Numbered from the stretch's first letter, positions 1 to 6,832 are shown. The stretch: DNA of 10,664 bases from Brevundimonas sp. (GCA_024711185.1 JANJTI010000071.1:1-10664), one strand, 5' to 3'. The notes: generated by a model not told the origin, from the sequence alone. Made by a program: numbers and translations.

Positions 1-608
1 GTGTCGGCCTCACGTCCGGACAGCGAAACCACGTACTCGGTGAGATCGGAGATCTGGCGGGAATCCAGCATCCGGTCGCGGCCGAAGGCCGGCATCATCG
101 ACGTGCGGGTGTCCGCGTGGCCGGCGCGGACGCCGACCCGGATGGTGTGCTCGATGTCCTCCAGCGAACCGCCCCACAGCCAGACGTCGTCGCGCAGGTT
201 CGGATAGCCCCTGGCCCCCGCCCCGCCGACGCCGTGGCAGCTGGCGCAGTTGTCGCCGAACACCGACTGCCCGACCGCCAGGGCGTGGGCCTGCAGGGCG
301 GGGTCGCGCTCGATCTGCTCCAGCGAGGCGCTCAGCAGCTGCGTCTCGCGCTCGCTGCGCAGGGCCTGCAGGTCGCGCAGGTCCGCCGCAACGTCGGCGC
401 GGTCGGACTGGCCGAGCACGCCGCGGGTGTAGCCGCTGATCCCCGGCCAGGCCGGCATCAGCACCCAGTAGACGATGGAGAAGGCGATGGTCGCGTACCA
501 GACCCACAGCCACCAGCGCGGCAGCGGATTGTCCAGCTCCTTGATGCCGTCCCACTCGTGGCCGGTCGTCTCCACGCCGGTGTGTTCGTCGCGCTCGGGC
601 TCAGACAT
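1..608 (-). CDS. ccoP: cbb3-type cytochrome c oxidase subunit III, c-type cytochrome (CcoP), 3' end cut by window edge
   Basis: CcoP is the membrane-anchored c-type cytochrome that passes electrons from the bc1 complex or soluble cytochrome c to CcoO and the CcoN active site. The first 202 residues are visible and the frame is open to the window edge. A Trp-rich segment (residues about 31-54, with PRWWLWVWYA) is the single N-terminal membrane anchor. The first heme-binding motif is CASCH at residues 121-125, and a Met-Met-Pro (in TSMMPAFG) supplies the probable axial Met. The second CXXCH expected for this di-heme family should lie beyond the edge. The ATG at 606-608 overlaps the ccoQ stop by 8 bases, so translation is probably coupled. 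The N-terminal sequence ([21 protein letters not shown]) leading into a conserved GIKELDNPLPRWW block is typical of the family. Identity is certain; only the C-terminus is missing. Confidence 0.96.
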   Translation of the reverse strand, partial: MSEPERDEHTGVETTGHEWDGIKELDNPLPRWWLWVWYATIAFSIVYWVLMPAWPGISGYTRGVLGQSDRADVAADLRDLQALRSERETQLLSASLEQIERDPALQAHALAVGQSVFGDNCASCHGVGGAGARGYPNLRDDVWLWGGSLEDIEHTIRVGVRAGHADTRTSMMPAFGRDRMLDSRQISDLTEYVVSLSGREAD

Positions 609-774
609 CGTCGGCCTCGTCCTTCTCGAGGGGCAGTTGGGCGAGGCGGCGATAGGCCTCGCGGTGGCGCGGCAGCAGGGCCCAGACGACTCCGGCCACG
701 AACATCGCGCCGAAGTAGATCGTCCCGCCCTGCTGGGCGAAGCTGGCCACGGTTTCGTAGTCGAGGCTGATCAT
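601..774 (-). CDS. ccoQ: cbb3-type cytochrome c oxidase small subunit CcoQ/FixQ
   Basis: This 57-residue protein is the small single-span subunit of the cbb3 oxidase, which in studied species stabilises the complex or protects it from oxygen. Residues about 17-35 form the membrane helix (with [14 protein letters not shown]), followed by a basic stretch ([10 protein letters not shown]) and an acidic tail ending in DEADDV. That layout matches CcoQ, although sequence conservation in this family is low, so the call leans on the position between ccoO and ccoP. Its ATG overlaps the ccoO stop in an ATGA (771-774), and its own TGA overlaps the ccoP start. Both overlaps suggest coupled translation and roughly balanced subunit output. 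Confidence 0.9.
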   Translation of the reverse strand: MISLDYETVASFAQQGGTIYFGAMFVAGVVWALLPRHREAYRRLAQLPLEKDEADDV

Positions 775-1508
775 CGCAGGTTCTCCGGGCTCTCGGCCTG
801 GTAGGTGCGGAAGTCGACCATGGTGCCCAGCACCTGCAGGTAGGCGATCAGGGCGTCCATCTTGGTCAGACGGGTCGGATCGCCGTCGAAGTCGCCCTGC
901 ACCACATTGGGGCCGTAGCGCTGGCGCAGCTCCGAGGTCTCGCTGGCGAACGGATCCACCTGGGCCCTCAGGTCGGCCTCGGCGTTCTCGATCTGGGCGG
1001 CCGTATAGGGCACCCCCACCGCCAGCAGGGCCCGCAGGCGCTCGCGCGTGGCGTGGGTGTCCAGGTCCTGGTCGGCCAGGAAGCGGTACGGCGGCATGTT
1101 GGACTCCGGCACCACCGCGCGCGGATCCTTCAGGTGCTCGACGTGCCAGTCGTTGGAGTACTTGCCGCCGACGCGGGCCAGATCCGGCCCGGTGCGCTTC
1201 GAGCCCCACTGGAACGGGTGGTCGTACATGCTCTCGGCCGCCAGGCTGTAGTGGCCGTAGCGCTCGACCTCGTCACGCAGCGGACGGATCATCTGCGAGT
1301 GGCAACTGTAGCAGCCCTCCGAGACGTAGATGTCGCGCCCGGCCTGCTCCAGCGGGGTGTAGGGACGCACGCCCTCCACCTCCTCGATGGTGCTCTCCAC
1401 CCAGAACAGCGGGGCGATCTCGATCAGGCCCCCGATCGACACCGTGATGACGATGCCGATGACCAGCCACAGCGAGTGGCGCTCGAACTTCTGATGTCGC
1501 TTCCACAT
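771..1508 (-). CDS. ccoO: cbb3-type cytochrome c oxidase subunit II, mono-heme cytochrome c (CcoO)
   Basis: CcoO is the mono-heme membrane-anchored cytochrome c of the cbb3 oxidase, located in the inner membrane with its heme domain in the periplasm. The protein is 245 residues long, which is normal for the family. One N-terminal helix (about residues 13-35) is followed by the family hallmarks: [20 protein letters not shown] with the heme motif C66-x-x-C69-H70, then [39 protein letters not shown] split over residues 95-118, and the axial Met138 in PESNMPPY. The C-terminal [15 protein letters not shown] is also typical. The ATG at 1506-1508 lies 7 bp after the ccoN stop. No strong Shine-Dalgarno is visible, only a GCGGA about 10 bases upstream, so coupling to ccoN is likely. 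Confidence 0.97.
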   Translation of the reverse strand: MWKRHQKFERHSLWLVIGIVITVSIGGLIEIAPLFWVESTIEEVEGVRPYTPLEQAGRDIYVSEGCYSCHSQMIRPLRDEVERYGHYSLAAESMYDHPFQWGSKRTGPDLARVGGKYSNDWHVEHLKDPRAVVPESNMPPYRFLADQDLDTHATRERLRALLAVGVPYTAAQIENAEADLRAQVDPFASETSELRQRYGPNVVQGDFDGDPTRLTKMDALIAYLQVLGTMVDFRTYQAESPENLR

Positions 1509-1515
1509 GGTGCGC

Positions 1516-3171
1516 TTATTCCGCCGGCAGGAGTTGGGGTTCGATCGTCGAGGACAGGGCCGTCTTCGCGTCGGCCGCGGGCATGCGGATCGTCTTCCAG
1601 ACGTTCCAGGCCATGATCGCCGTGCCGCTGAAGAACATCGCGCCGCCCAGCACCCGGATCACGTTCTGGATGTGCTTGGCCGAGACCGTCTCGATGAAGC
1701 TGTTGGCGAGGAAGCCGTCGGGCGTGTACTCGCGCCACATCAGGCCTTCCATGATCCCGGAGACCCACATCGAGCTGATGTAGAGCACGATGCCGGTGGT
1801 CGCGATCCAGAAGTGCCACTCGATGGCGGCCTTCGAATACATGGCCGGCTTCTTCCAGAGCCACGGCACCAGGCAGTAGATCGCCCCGAAGGTGATCAGG
1901 CCGTTCCAGCCCAGCGCGCCGGAGTGCACATGGCCGACGGTCCAGTCGGTGTAGTGCGACAGGGCGTTGACCGTCCGGATGGACATCAGCGGCCCTTCGA
2001 AGGTGGCCATGCCGTAGAAGGCGATGGCGACCACCATCATCCGGATCACCGGGTCGGTGCGCAGCTTGTCCCACGCCCCCGACAGGGTCATCAGGCCGTT
2101 GATCATGCCGCCCCACGACGGCATCCACAGCATCACCGAGAAGGTCATGCCCAGGGTCTGCGCCCACTGCGGCAGCGCCGTGTAGTGCAGGTGGTGCGGA
2201 CCGGCCCAGATGTAGATGAAGATCAGGGACCAGAAGTGGACGATCGACAGCCGGTAGGAATAGACCGGCCGCTCGGCCCGCTTGGGCATGAAGTAGTACA
2301 TCATGCCGAGGAAGCCGGTGGTCAGGAAGAAGCCCACGGCGTTGTGGCCGTACCACCACTGGGTCAGGGCGTCCTGGACCCCCGCGAAGGCCGAATAGCT
2401 GCGCGCCTCGAGCAGGCTGACCGGCACCGCCAGGTTGTTGACGACGTGCAGGATGGCGATGGTGACGATGAAGGCCAGGTAGAACCAGTTGGCCACGTAG
2501 ATGTGCGGTTCCTTGCGCTTCCAGATCGTGCCGAGGAAGACGAGCAGGTAGGCCACCCACACCACCGTCAGCCACAGGTCGGTCAGCCATTCGGGCTCGG
2601 CGTATTCGCGCGACTGGGTGATGCCGGCGAGATAGCCGACGGCCGCCAGCACGATGAACAGCTGGTAGCCCCAGAACACGAACCACGGCAGCACGCCGCC
2701 GAACAGCCGCGCCTTGCAGGTCCGCTGCACCACCCAGAAGGAGGTGGCGATCAGGGCGTTGCCGAGAAAGGCGAAGATCACGCCGGAGGTGTGCAGCGGC
2801 CGGATGCGTCCGAAGTTGGTCCAGCCGTGCTCCGGAAAGTAGAGCAGGTTCGGCCACGCCAGCTGGGCCGCGGCGACGACGCCGACCAGCATGCCGACGA
2901 GGGCCCAGAACACGGTGGCGACGACGCCGGCGCGAATCACGCCGTCGGCGTAACGCGAGGGGTCCGAACGGAAGCGGTCGTTGCCCACCCCGATGGTCAG
3001 CGCGCCCAGCGAGATCACGCCCGCCGCCAGCAGGATGAAGCCCTGCAGCTGGAAGGCCGGATCCCGCGACATGCCGGTCCCGACCAGGGCCAGCAGACTC
3101 AGGATTCCCACCGACAGGAACAGCCAGGAGACATCTCCCGGCGTGCCTGAGGTTCTGGATTGTGTCGCCAT
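1516..3171 (-). CDS. ccoN: cbb3-type cytochrome c oxidase catalytic subunit I (CcoN)
   Basis: CcoN is the heme-copper catalytic subunit that reduces oxygen to water and pumps protons across the inner membrane, using heme b and the heme b3/CuB centre. It is 551 residues long from the chosen start. Expected ligands are all present: His127 (in RPLHTSG) and His416 for the low-spin heme, His414 (in [10 protein letters not shown]) for heme b3, and His276 (WYGHNAVG), His326 and His327 (GPHHLHY) for CuB. Tyr320 takes the place of the cross-linked tyrosine. These positions are shifted by about 67-69 residues from the shorter pseudomonad enzyme as I recall its numbering, which fits the longer alphaproteobacterial/FixN type. 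I chose ATG 3169-3171 (MATQSRTS). An in-frame ATG at 3234 would add 21 residues without family support and would overlap a palindrome. It is the first gene of the ccoNOQP operon, and low-oxygen control is inferred from the FNR/FixK-like box upstream. Confidence 0.97.
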   Translation of the reverse strand: MATQSRTSGTPGDVSWLFLSVGILSLLALVGTGMSRDPAFQLQGFILLAAGVISLGALTIGVGNDRFRSDPSRYADGVIRAGVVATVFWALVGMLVGVVAAAQLAWPNLLYFPEHGWTNFGRIRPLHTSGVIFAFLGNALIATSFWVVQRTCKARLFGGVLPWFVFWGYQLFIVLAAVGYLAGITQSREYAEPEWLTDLWLTVVWVAYLLVFLGTIWKRKEPHIYVANWFYLAFIVTIAILHVVNNLAVPVSLLEARSYSAFAGVQDALTQWWYGHNAVGFFLTTGFLGMMYYFMPKRAERPVYSYRLSIVHFWSLIFIYIWAGPHHLHYTALPQWAQTLGMTFSVMLWMPSWGGMINGLMTLSGAWDKLRTDPVIRMMVVAIAFYGMATFEGPLMSIRTVNALSHYTDWTVGHVHSGALGWNGLITFGAIYCLVPWLWKKPAMYSKAAIEWHFWIATTGIVLYISSMWVSGIMEGLMWREYTPDGFLANSFIETVSAKHIQNVIRVLGGAMFFSGTAIMAWNVWKTIRMPAADAKTALSSTIEPQLLPAE

Positions 3172-3233
3172 GTTGCGGACGTCCCCACGCGGATTGGTGA
3201 CGGCCTCCGTGCCTGTGATCGCGCCCCCCGGCA

Positions 3234-3247
3234 TTGCGCTGGCGCAA
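3234..3247. promoter_or_regulatory. Perfect palindrome TTGCGC-TG-GCGCAA upstream of ccoN
   Basis: The 14-bp sequence TTGCGCTGGCGCAA is a perfect inverted repeat, readable as TTGCG-N4-CGCAA. This half-site and spacing is the layout of CRP/FNR-superfamily sites, and resembles the NnrR-type variant more than FNR itself. It ends 63 bp before the ccoN ATG, and its centre is 83 bp (about eight helical turns) from the centre of the upstream FNR/FixK-like box. No clear -10 lies at the matching distance. It could bind a second CRP/FNR-family protein, act as a second weak FixK/FNR site, or be a chance palindrome in GC-rich DNA. Confidence 0.4.
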
Positions 3248-3316
3248 AGACGCGCTCCGGGATTTCAGGGTGAGGTGTTCGGTCGCGGGATCCGGGGCTT
3301 CGGACATGGCGCAGGC

Positions 3317-3330
3317 TTGATCTGGCTCAA
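3317..3330. promoter_or_regulatory. FNR/FixK-type anaerobox upstream of ccoN
   Basis: TTGATCTGGCTCAA matches the FNR/FixK consensus TTGAT-N4-ATCAA in 9 of the 10 defined bases. It lies 146 bp upstream of the ccoN ATG and 127 bp upstream of the divergent host-attachment gene. FNR/FixK activation of ccoNOQP under low oxygen is well established in alphaproteobacteria, so this is the best candidate activator site. A site centred at -41.5 would put transcription start near 3282 on the minus strand. The -10 there (CGGATC on the minus strand) is poor, so the start is uncertain. In the rest of the 285-bp spacer (3172-3456) I see the second palindrome at 3234-3247, the Shine-Dalgarno of the plus-strand gene, and nothing else recognisable. 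Confidence 0.72.
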
Positions 3331-3456
3331 GGCGAGACCGCCGCGACGGGGCAGGTTCGCTTTCGGGGAAGGCGCGCCGCCGTGCGACCGGTGCGGGCCG
3401 GCGCCGCCCTCCCTGCTGTCGGCCCTGCGCCGCACCTGGTCTGAAGCGGAGTCCCT

Positions 3457-3915
3457 ATGCCCCGATCACCCCTGCTCTATGTCCTGGCCGACGGCGGCCG
3501 CGCCCGCCTCGTCACCCGCGCCGCGGAGAGCCGCCACTACTTCACCGTCGAGGAGATCGACCACACCGACCGCCTCCGCGCGCTCCGCCGCGAACTGCGG
3601 GCCACGCCTCCGGCGCGGGTCTTCTCCAGCCACGACGCGCGGCGCTCCGCCGCCGGCCCGGAGGATCTCCTCACCCCGGCCAAGGAAGCCTTCATGCGCG
3701 AAGTCGCCGACCGGGCGATCGCCCGCGCCGGAACCGGGGGGCTGGAAGGGGTGGTGCTGGTGGCCGCGCCGCGGTTGCTGGCCGCCCTTCGGCGTCGGCT
3801 CGACGGTCGGGTTCGCGTCGCGGGCACGCTCGGCAAGAACCTGACGAAGAGCCCGGACCATACGCTCGGCGAATGGCTCGACCCGCCGTTTCCGGCCTTC
3901 GCCGCGGCGTCCTGA
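3457..3915 (+). CDS. Host-attachment family (Host_attach / baeRF-like) protein
   Basis: This 152-residue protein resembles the family named for a protein required for attachment to host cells, which belongs to the bacterial eRF1-domain-like (baeRF) group; no biochemical activity is firmly established for it. Family features are visible: an N-terminal strand LLYVLADGGRARLV (residues 6-19), a central basic/Asp-rich linker (TPPARVFSSHDARRS), a helix AKEAFMREVADRAIARA, then the strand GVVLVAAPRLLAALRRRL (residues 98-115) and the closing block GTLGKNLTKSPDHTLGEWL. There is no signal peptide or membrane segment, so it should be cytoplasmic. The start is well supported by GGAG at 3448-3451, five bases before the ATG. 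It is transcribed away from ccoN and shares that gene's upstream spacer, including the FNR/FixK-like box, so oxygen-linked control is possible but not shown. Confidence 0.85.
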   Translation: MPRSPLLYVLADGGRARLVTRAAESRHYFTVEEIDHTDRLRALRRELRATPPARVFSSHDARRSAAGPEDLLTPAKEAFMREVADRAIARAGTGGLEGVVLVAAPRLLAALRRRLDGRVRVAGTLGKNLTKSPDHTLGEWLDPPFPAFAAAS

Positions 3916-3931
3916 CGGCGGCCGTGCCGTC
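3914..3931 (+). terminator. Possible hairpin after the host-attachment gene
   Basis: A 6-bp stem (GACGGC at 3914-3919, GCCGTC at 3926-3931) with a 6-base loop begins within the stop codon, and a further short CCGGACCGG repeat follows. It sits between convergently transcribed units (host-attachment gene and tRNA-Leu), where a terminator is expected. There is no T-run after the stem on either strand, so intrinsic termination is doubtful. Confidence 0.25.
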
Positions 3932-3940
3932 CGGACCGGC

Positions 3941-4025
3941 TGGTGCGAGCGGCGGGGATCGAACCCGCATGACCGAAGTCGAGGGATTTTAAGTCCCTTG
4001 CGTCTACCAGTTTCGCCACGCTCGC
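3941..4025 (-). tRNA. tRNA-Leu (anticodon UAA)
   Basis: On the minus strand the 85-base gene starts GCGAGCG (4025-4019) and ends CGCTCGC followed by A and an encoded CCA (3941-3943), giving a perfect 7-bp acceptor stem. The anticodon arm is AGGGA-CUUAAAA-UCCCU, so the anticodon is UAA. A variable arm (UCGACUUCGGUCA region) marks a class II tRNA, as expected for Leu. The T arm contains GGTTCGATCCC. It reads UUA, a rare codon in DNA this GC-rich, and UUG by wobble. It lies downstream of the DUF4190 gene on the same strand. Confidence 0.97.
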
Positions 4026-4035
4026 GGCGGCGTTC

Positions 4036-4063
4036 GTCTAGCAGGGGGCCGGCCGTTCGACCA
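4036..4063 (-). promoter_or_regulatory. Probable promoter of tRNA-Leu
   Basis: On the minus strand a GCTAGACG element (-10 hexamer CTAGAC, 4041-4036) agrees with the Caulobacter-type housekeeping -10 (GCTANAWC). Sixteen bases upstream is TGGTCG (4063-4058), a 4-of-6 match to TTGACG. Transcription would start a few bases before the tRNA 5' end at 4025. The match is by eye only. Confidence 0.42.
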
Positions 4064-4068
4064 CGGGA

Positions 4069-4362
4069 TCAGACGGACGAACCAGCCGCCGCGGCCGCGC
4101 CGATCAGCACCAGCCAGCCGATGCAGCCAAGGAGCCCGATCCCCGAACAGATCGAGCCGGCGAGGGCCATTCCGCGTCCGGTGGGCCTGCTCATCCCGAC
4201 CAGCCCCAGCACGAGGCCGATCAGAGCCAGGATCCATGCAACCAGCCCGATGAAGGGAATCCACACAAACAGGATCGACAGGATGCCCAGCACGAGCGAG
4301 GCCACGGCCAGCCCGTTGCCCTGCGACTGAACAATAACGACCTGGCTCTGCCCCTCGGTCAT
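4069..4362 (-). CDS. Small DUF4190-like integral membrane protein
   Basis: This 97-residue protein has a short polar N-terminus (MTEGQSQVVIVQSQG) and two hydrophobic regions, about residues 17-57 (dense enough for two helices, with SLVLGILSILFVWIPFIGL) and 65-93, separated by the loop MSRPTGRGMALAG. The pattern of an ASLVLGIL helix, a small-residue helix and a G-rich loop before an AxAG helix is typical of DUF4190 domains. Their function is unknown, and they are often attached to Gram-negative small membrane proteins. The ATG at 4360-4362 is chosen because GGAGGGAGGG lies just upstream; an in-frame TTG further out would sit on that ribosome site. It follows the M28 peptidase on the same strand, with a strong palindrome between them, and precedes tRNA-Leu. 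Confidence 0.8.
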   Translation of the reverse strand: MTEGQSQVVIVQSQGNGLAVASLVLGILSILFVWIPFIGLVAWILALIGLVLGLVGMSRPTGRGMALAGSICSGIGLLGCIGWLVLIGAAAAAGSSV

Positions 4363-4385
4363 TCGGCCCTCCCTCCGCAATGTTC

Positions 4386-4411
4386 CGCCACCGTCGCATG
4401 CGACGGTGGCG
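4386..4411. repeat. Perfect 26-bp palindrome between M28 peptidase and DUF4190 genes
   Basis: Two 13-base arms (CGCCACCGTCGCA and its exact complement) meet with no spacer, centred on GCATGC at 4396-4401. It lies 15 bp after the peptidase stop and 24 bp before the DUF4190 ATG. As RNA it would fold into a strong GC stem with a few central bases unpaired, so it may terminate peptidase transcription or stabilise its 3' end. No U-run follows on the minus strand, which weakens the intrinsic-terminator reading. It could also be a dimeric protein's operator or one copy of a dispersed repeat. Confidence 0.6.
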
Positions 4412-4426
4412 CGTCAAGCACAACCT

Positions 4427-5878
4427 TCAGTTCGCTGGCGCGGCGGGGCCCCGCAGGGCTCGGAAGTCCACATCCGAGTCAGCCAGCAGCCACAGGAAGG
4501 CGGCCCAGGCGGCGACGTTCTGATCCAGCGCCTCCGGATCGATCCGGTCCAGCACGTCGTCCGCGGTGTGGTGGGTGTCGAAATAGTCGGTGCCGTCCTG
4601 GTTCAGCCGGAAGGCGGGGACGCCCAGCGCCACCGTGGGTCCCGTGTCCGGTCCGCCGCCGGTCGCCGGCGCCGGATCGAACAGCACGCCCAGCGGCGTC
4701 AGCACGGCCTGGACCGCGCGCCGGAAGTCGGTGTCTGCGGCCCCCGCGGGCAGGTTCAGGCTGTAGATCGGCCCCGCCCCGAAGTCGCTCTCGCTGATGG
4801 CCACGTGCCGCTCCATCTCCCCGCGCCGGCTGTCGGCGTAGAAGCGGGCGCCGGCCAGTCCCTGCGCCGGCGGCGGCTGGCTGACCTCCTCCGACCCCCA
4901 CCACACCACGCGGATGGTCCGCCGGGGTCGGCGCGGCATATCCTCGATCAGCTTGAGGGCGGCGGCGGTGATCGCCACTCCGGCCCCGTCGTCGATGGCC
5001 CCGGTGCCCAGGTCCCAGCTGTCGAGGTGTCCGCCGATGACGATGACCTCGTCCGGCGCGCCTCCGTCTCTCGCGCTCCGCCCGCGCACCTCGCCCACGA
5101 CGTTCTGGCTGTGGCTGTCGGCGGTGAAGCCCGCGCTGGAGAACAGCCGCATGCGCACCGGCCTGTCGCTCATGCGCACCATGCGGCGCAGCTGGTCGGC
5201 GTCCGGCGGGCTCATGGCGAAGGACGGCACGGTCCCCTCGCCCACCCGCGTCGCGCCGGTGTGGGCGAAGCGGTGGTCGTGCGTGCCCAGCGAACGCAGA
5301 ACATAGCCGACCGCGCCCCGGCGGGCGGCCTCGAACGGCCCGTTGCCCCGGATCGGCGAGGTGGCGCCGTAGCCGCGTCCGTCCTGGGCCTGCACCGTGT
5401 CCTGCAGCACCACCGCGATCTTGCCCGTCAGCGAGCCTTCCGGCTGGTCCAGCAACTGCTGGTAGGTCTCGAAGATCGCCGCCTCGCCTTCGATCCCCTC
5501 CGCCGGCGTAGCCATGGACCCGCCCAGGGCCACCACCTGCAGCGGCTGCGGGAACGGCGACAGGATCTCGACCCGCGCCTCGCCCCGGGTCCAAAGCGCC
5601 AGCGGGAACTGTTCGATCGAGACGTTGTCGAAGCCCATCTCGCGGAACTTCGCCGCCCCCCAGGCGGCGGACGCCTGCTCGGAGGCCGAACCGGCCAGTC
5701 GCGGCCCGAAGCGGGTGGTCAGCTCCTCGACCAGCTCGTACGCCACATTGTCCCGCAGCGCGCGATTGCGCAGCTGCTCCGCCTCGCGCACCGTCCGCGC
5801 GTCCTGGGCCAGGGTTGGGCCGGCGGCGAGGCTGAGCGCGAGGGCGCTGGCGGCGAGAAGGCGTACGGTGAGGCGCAT
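4427..5878 (-). CDS. Secreted M28-family zinc metallopeptidase (PGCP/carboxypeptidase Q-like)
   Basis: The 483-residue product is a probable exported aminopeptidase/carboxypeptidase of family M28, which uses two zinc ions to release terminal residues from peptides. A signal peptide is clear: MRLTVR, a hydrophobic stretch to residue 20, and AxA-type cleavage near PTLAQ-DA (about residue 25). A PA-like insert region (about 130-250) precedes the catalytic domain. Visible metal and catalytic residues are His284 and Asp286 (GGHLDSWD), Asp297 (AIDDGAG), Glu330-Glu331 (WWGSEE), Asp365 (SESDFG) and His436 or His437 (FDTHHTADD). The order and spacing match plasma glutamate carboxypeptidase-type M28 enzymes. 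GGAG lies six bases before the ATG. It is likely periplasmic or extracellular, and its substrate cannot be told from sequence. It is divergent from the META lipoprotein gene across 168 bp. Confidence 0.93.
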   Translation of the reverse strand: MRLTVRLLAASALALSLAAGPTLAQDARTVREAEQLRNRALRDNVAYELVEELTTRFGPRLAGSASEQASAAWGAAKFREMGFDNVSIEQFPLALWTRGEARVEILSPFPQPLQVVALGGSMATPAEGIEGEAAIFETYQQLLDQPEGSLTGKIAVVLQDTVQAQDGRGYGATSPIRGNGPFEAARRGAVGYVLRSLGTHDHRFAHTGATRVGEGTVPSFAMSPPDADQLRRMVRMSDRPVRMRLFSSAGFTADSHSQNVVGEVRGRSARDGGAPDEVIVIGGHLDSWDLGTGAIDDGAGVAITAAALKLIEDMPRRPRRTIRVVWWGSEEVSQPPPAQGLAGARFYADSRRGEMERHVAISESDFGAGPIYSLNLPAGAADTDFRRAVQAVLTPLGVLFDPAPATGGGPDTGPTVALGVPAFRLNQDGTDYFDTHHTADDVLDRIDPEALDQNVAAWAAFLWLLADSDVDFRALRGPAAPAN

Positions 5879-5881
5879 GGA

Positions 5882-5907
5882 CGGCTCCGGGACTCGGCAG
5901 GGAGCCG
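5882..5907 (-). promoter_or_regulatory. Inverted repeat covering the ribosome-binding site of the M28 peptidase gene
   Basis: On the minus strand CGGCTCC (5907-5901) and GGAGCCG (5888-5882) are perfectly complementary, with a 12-base loop. The downstream arm contains the GGAG Shine-Dalgarno of the peptidase gene, three bases plus the ATG beyond it. If transcribed whole it could mask the ribosome site. However, a -10-like CTAGGT (5915-5910) directly upstream would start transcription near 5903 and remove part of the first arm. Confidence 0.3.
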
Positions 5908-6046
5908 AAACCTAGACCGGTCGAGGCGGGCGGAGAAGCGACCGCTTCCCGAGTTTTGTCGGCGGCGGCACAAGCGGCGCATGTCGGTGGGTCGGGCGCC
6001 CCCCGCCGGACATGAAACCGCCGCCTTGCTCATCCGCTCTGGAACC

Positions 6047-6829
6047 ATGCGCGCCCTTCTTACGGCCCTGTGTCTGGCGGCCTGCAGCCCTGAGCCGCCG
6101 CCTGGCGGGACGACGCTGCCCGACCCCGCGCGGGCCTCCACAGGGATTCCGGCAGCCGCGGACATCCGTGGAGAATGGCGGCTGGCCGCCATGAACGGGC
6201 GCCGGGCGCCCACGGCTGCCGATCCGAACGACGCGCACCACCCGATCACCATGACCGTGGGCGACTTCACCTTCCGCGCACAGTCCCAGTGCGTCCCCTT
6301 CTGGCGGCGCTATGAACGGCAGGGCGACCGCATCGTCGTCACCGACCTCAACCCCGGCGCCATGTGCGCCCGCGGCCTGTCGGACTGGGAGAGGGAATTC
6401 AGCCGCACCCTTTCGGCTGTCACGAGCGCCGGGCGGCGAGGCGACGTGCTGCGCCTGACCGGCCCCGACGCCAGCCTGACTTTCGAGCCCGCCCCGCCCC
6501 TGCCCGGGGTGGACATCACCGGGCGCTGGCGGCTGCGCTTCTTTCACGGCGTCCCGCCGCCGGCGGGCGAGGGCCCGGTCGAGATCACCATCACCGACGG
6601 GCGCATCGAGGCGAATGCCTGCGTCTTCTCCGGCTGGCGCTACCGTCAGGACGGACCCCTGCTGGAGGTGACGCCCTCCACCGGCCCGGTCTGCGAACGG
6701 ACGACGAGCCCGTTCGAAGACCGCTTCGGAACCTTCATGGATCGGGTGACCCGCGCCACCCTCCTCCCGGACGGGGCGCTCATCCTCGACAGCCCGCTGG
6801 AGCAGGTCGAATTCCGGAAGGTCGGGTGA
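6047..6829 (+). CDS. Predicted lipoprotein with two META/HslJ-like repeats
   Basis: The 260-residue product starts MRALLTALCLAAC, a very short lipoprotein signal with Cys13 as the lipidated residue. A Pro-rich linker follows. Two related domains then follow in tandem: residues about 38-148 (DIRGEWRLAAMNG to LTFEPA) and 155-257 (DITGRWRLRFFHG to VEFRK). Each has a G-x-W-R-L opening, an ITMT/ITIT strand, a Cys (82; 192), a Y-R-x-x-G turn, a second Cys (107; 216) and an acidic-aromatic helix (DWEREFSR; PFEDRFGTF). This is the META/HslJ plan, in which the domain often binds or resists small compounds, though its exact role is unknown. An in-frame ATG at 5981 would lengthen the signal but lacks a ribosome site; GGA precedes the ATG at 6047 only weakly. 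It converges on DUF3297 with 3 bp between the stops. Confidence 0.78.
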   Translation: MRALLTALCLAACSPEPPPGGTTLPDPARASTGIPAAADIRGEWRLAAMNGRRAPTAADPNDAHHPITMTVGDFTFRAQSQCVPFWRRYERQGDRIVVTDLNPGAMCARGLSDWEREFSRTLSAVTSAGRRGDVLRLTGPDASLTFEPAPPLPGVDITGRWRLRFFHGVPPPAGEGPVEITITDGRIEANACVFSGWRYRQDGPLLEVTPSTGPVCERTTSPFEDRFGTFMDRVTRATLLPDGALILDSPLEQVEFRKVG

Positions 6830-6832
6830 GCC

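Noticed and set aside
1507..3150. Long plus-strand open frame antisense to ccoN
   Set aside because: The product is His/Asp/Arg/Gln-rich low-complexity and is a shadow of the ccoN codon bias, with no ribosome site or domain.
3172..3234. Longer ccoN starting at the ATG at 3232-3234
   Set aside because: It adds 21 residues with no family support, and its start abuts the TTGCGC palindrome. The internal ATG at 3169-3171 gives a normal CcoN N-terminus.
1424..3307. Long minus-strand open frame overlapping ccoN in another frame
   Set aside because: Its translation is Arg/Gly/Pro/His-rich and shows no family pattern, whereas the ccoN frame carries every heme-copper ligand. Long empty frames are expected in DNA this GC-rich.
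3941..4025. tRNA-Leu as an integration site for a mobile element
   Set aside because: There is no integrase, no direct repeat of the tRNA 3' end and no foreign-looking cargo on either side within the window.
4406..6829. An apparent 807-residue plus-strand frame running through the M28 peptidase into the META lipoprotein
   Set aside because: The first two thirds are antisense to a well-supported peptidase and look like noise. Only the part from the ATG at 6047 has a lipobox and domain repeats.
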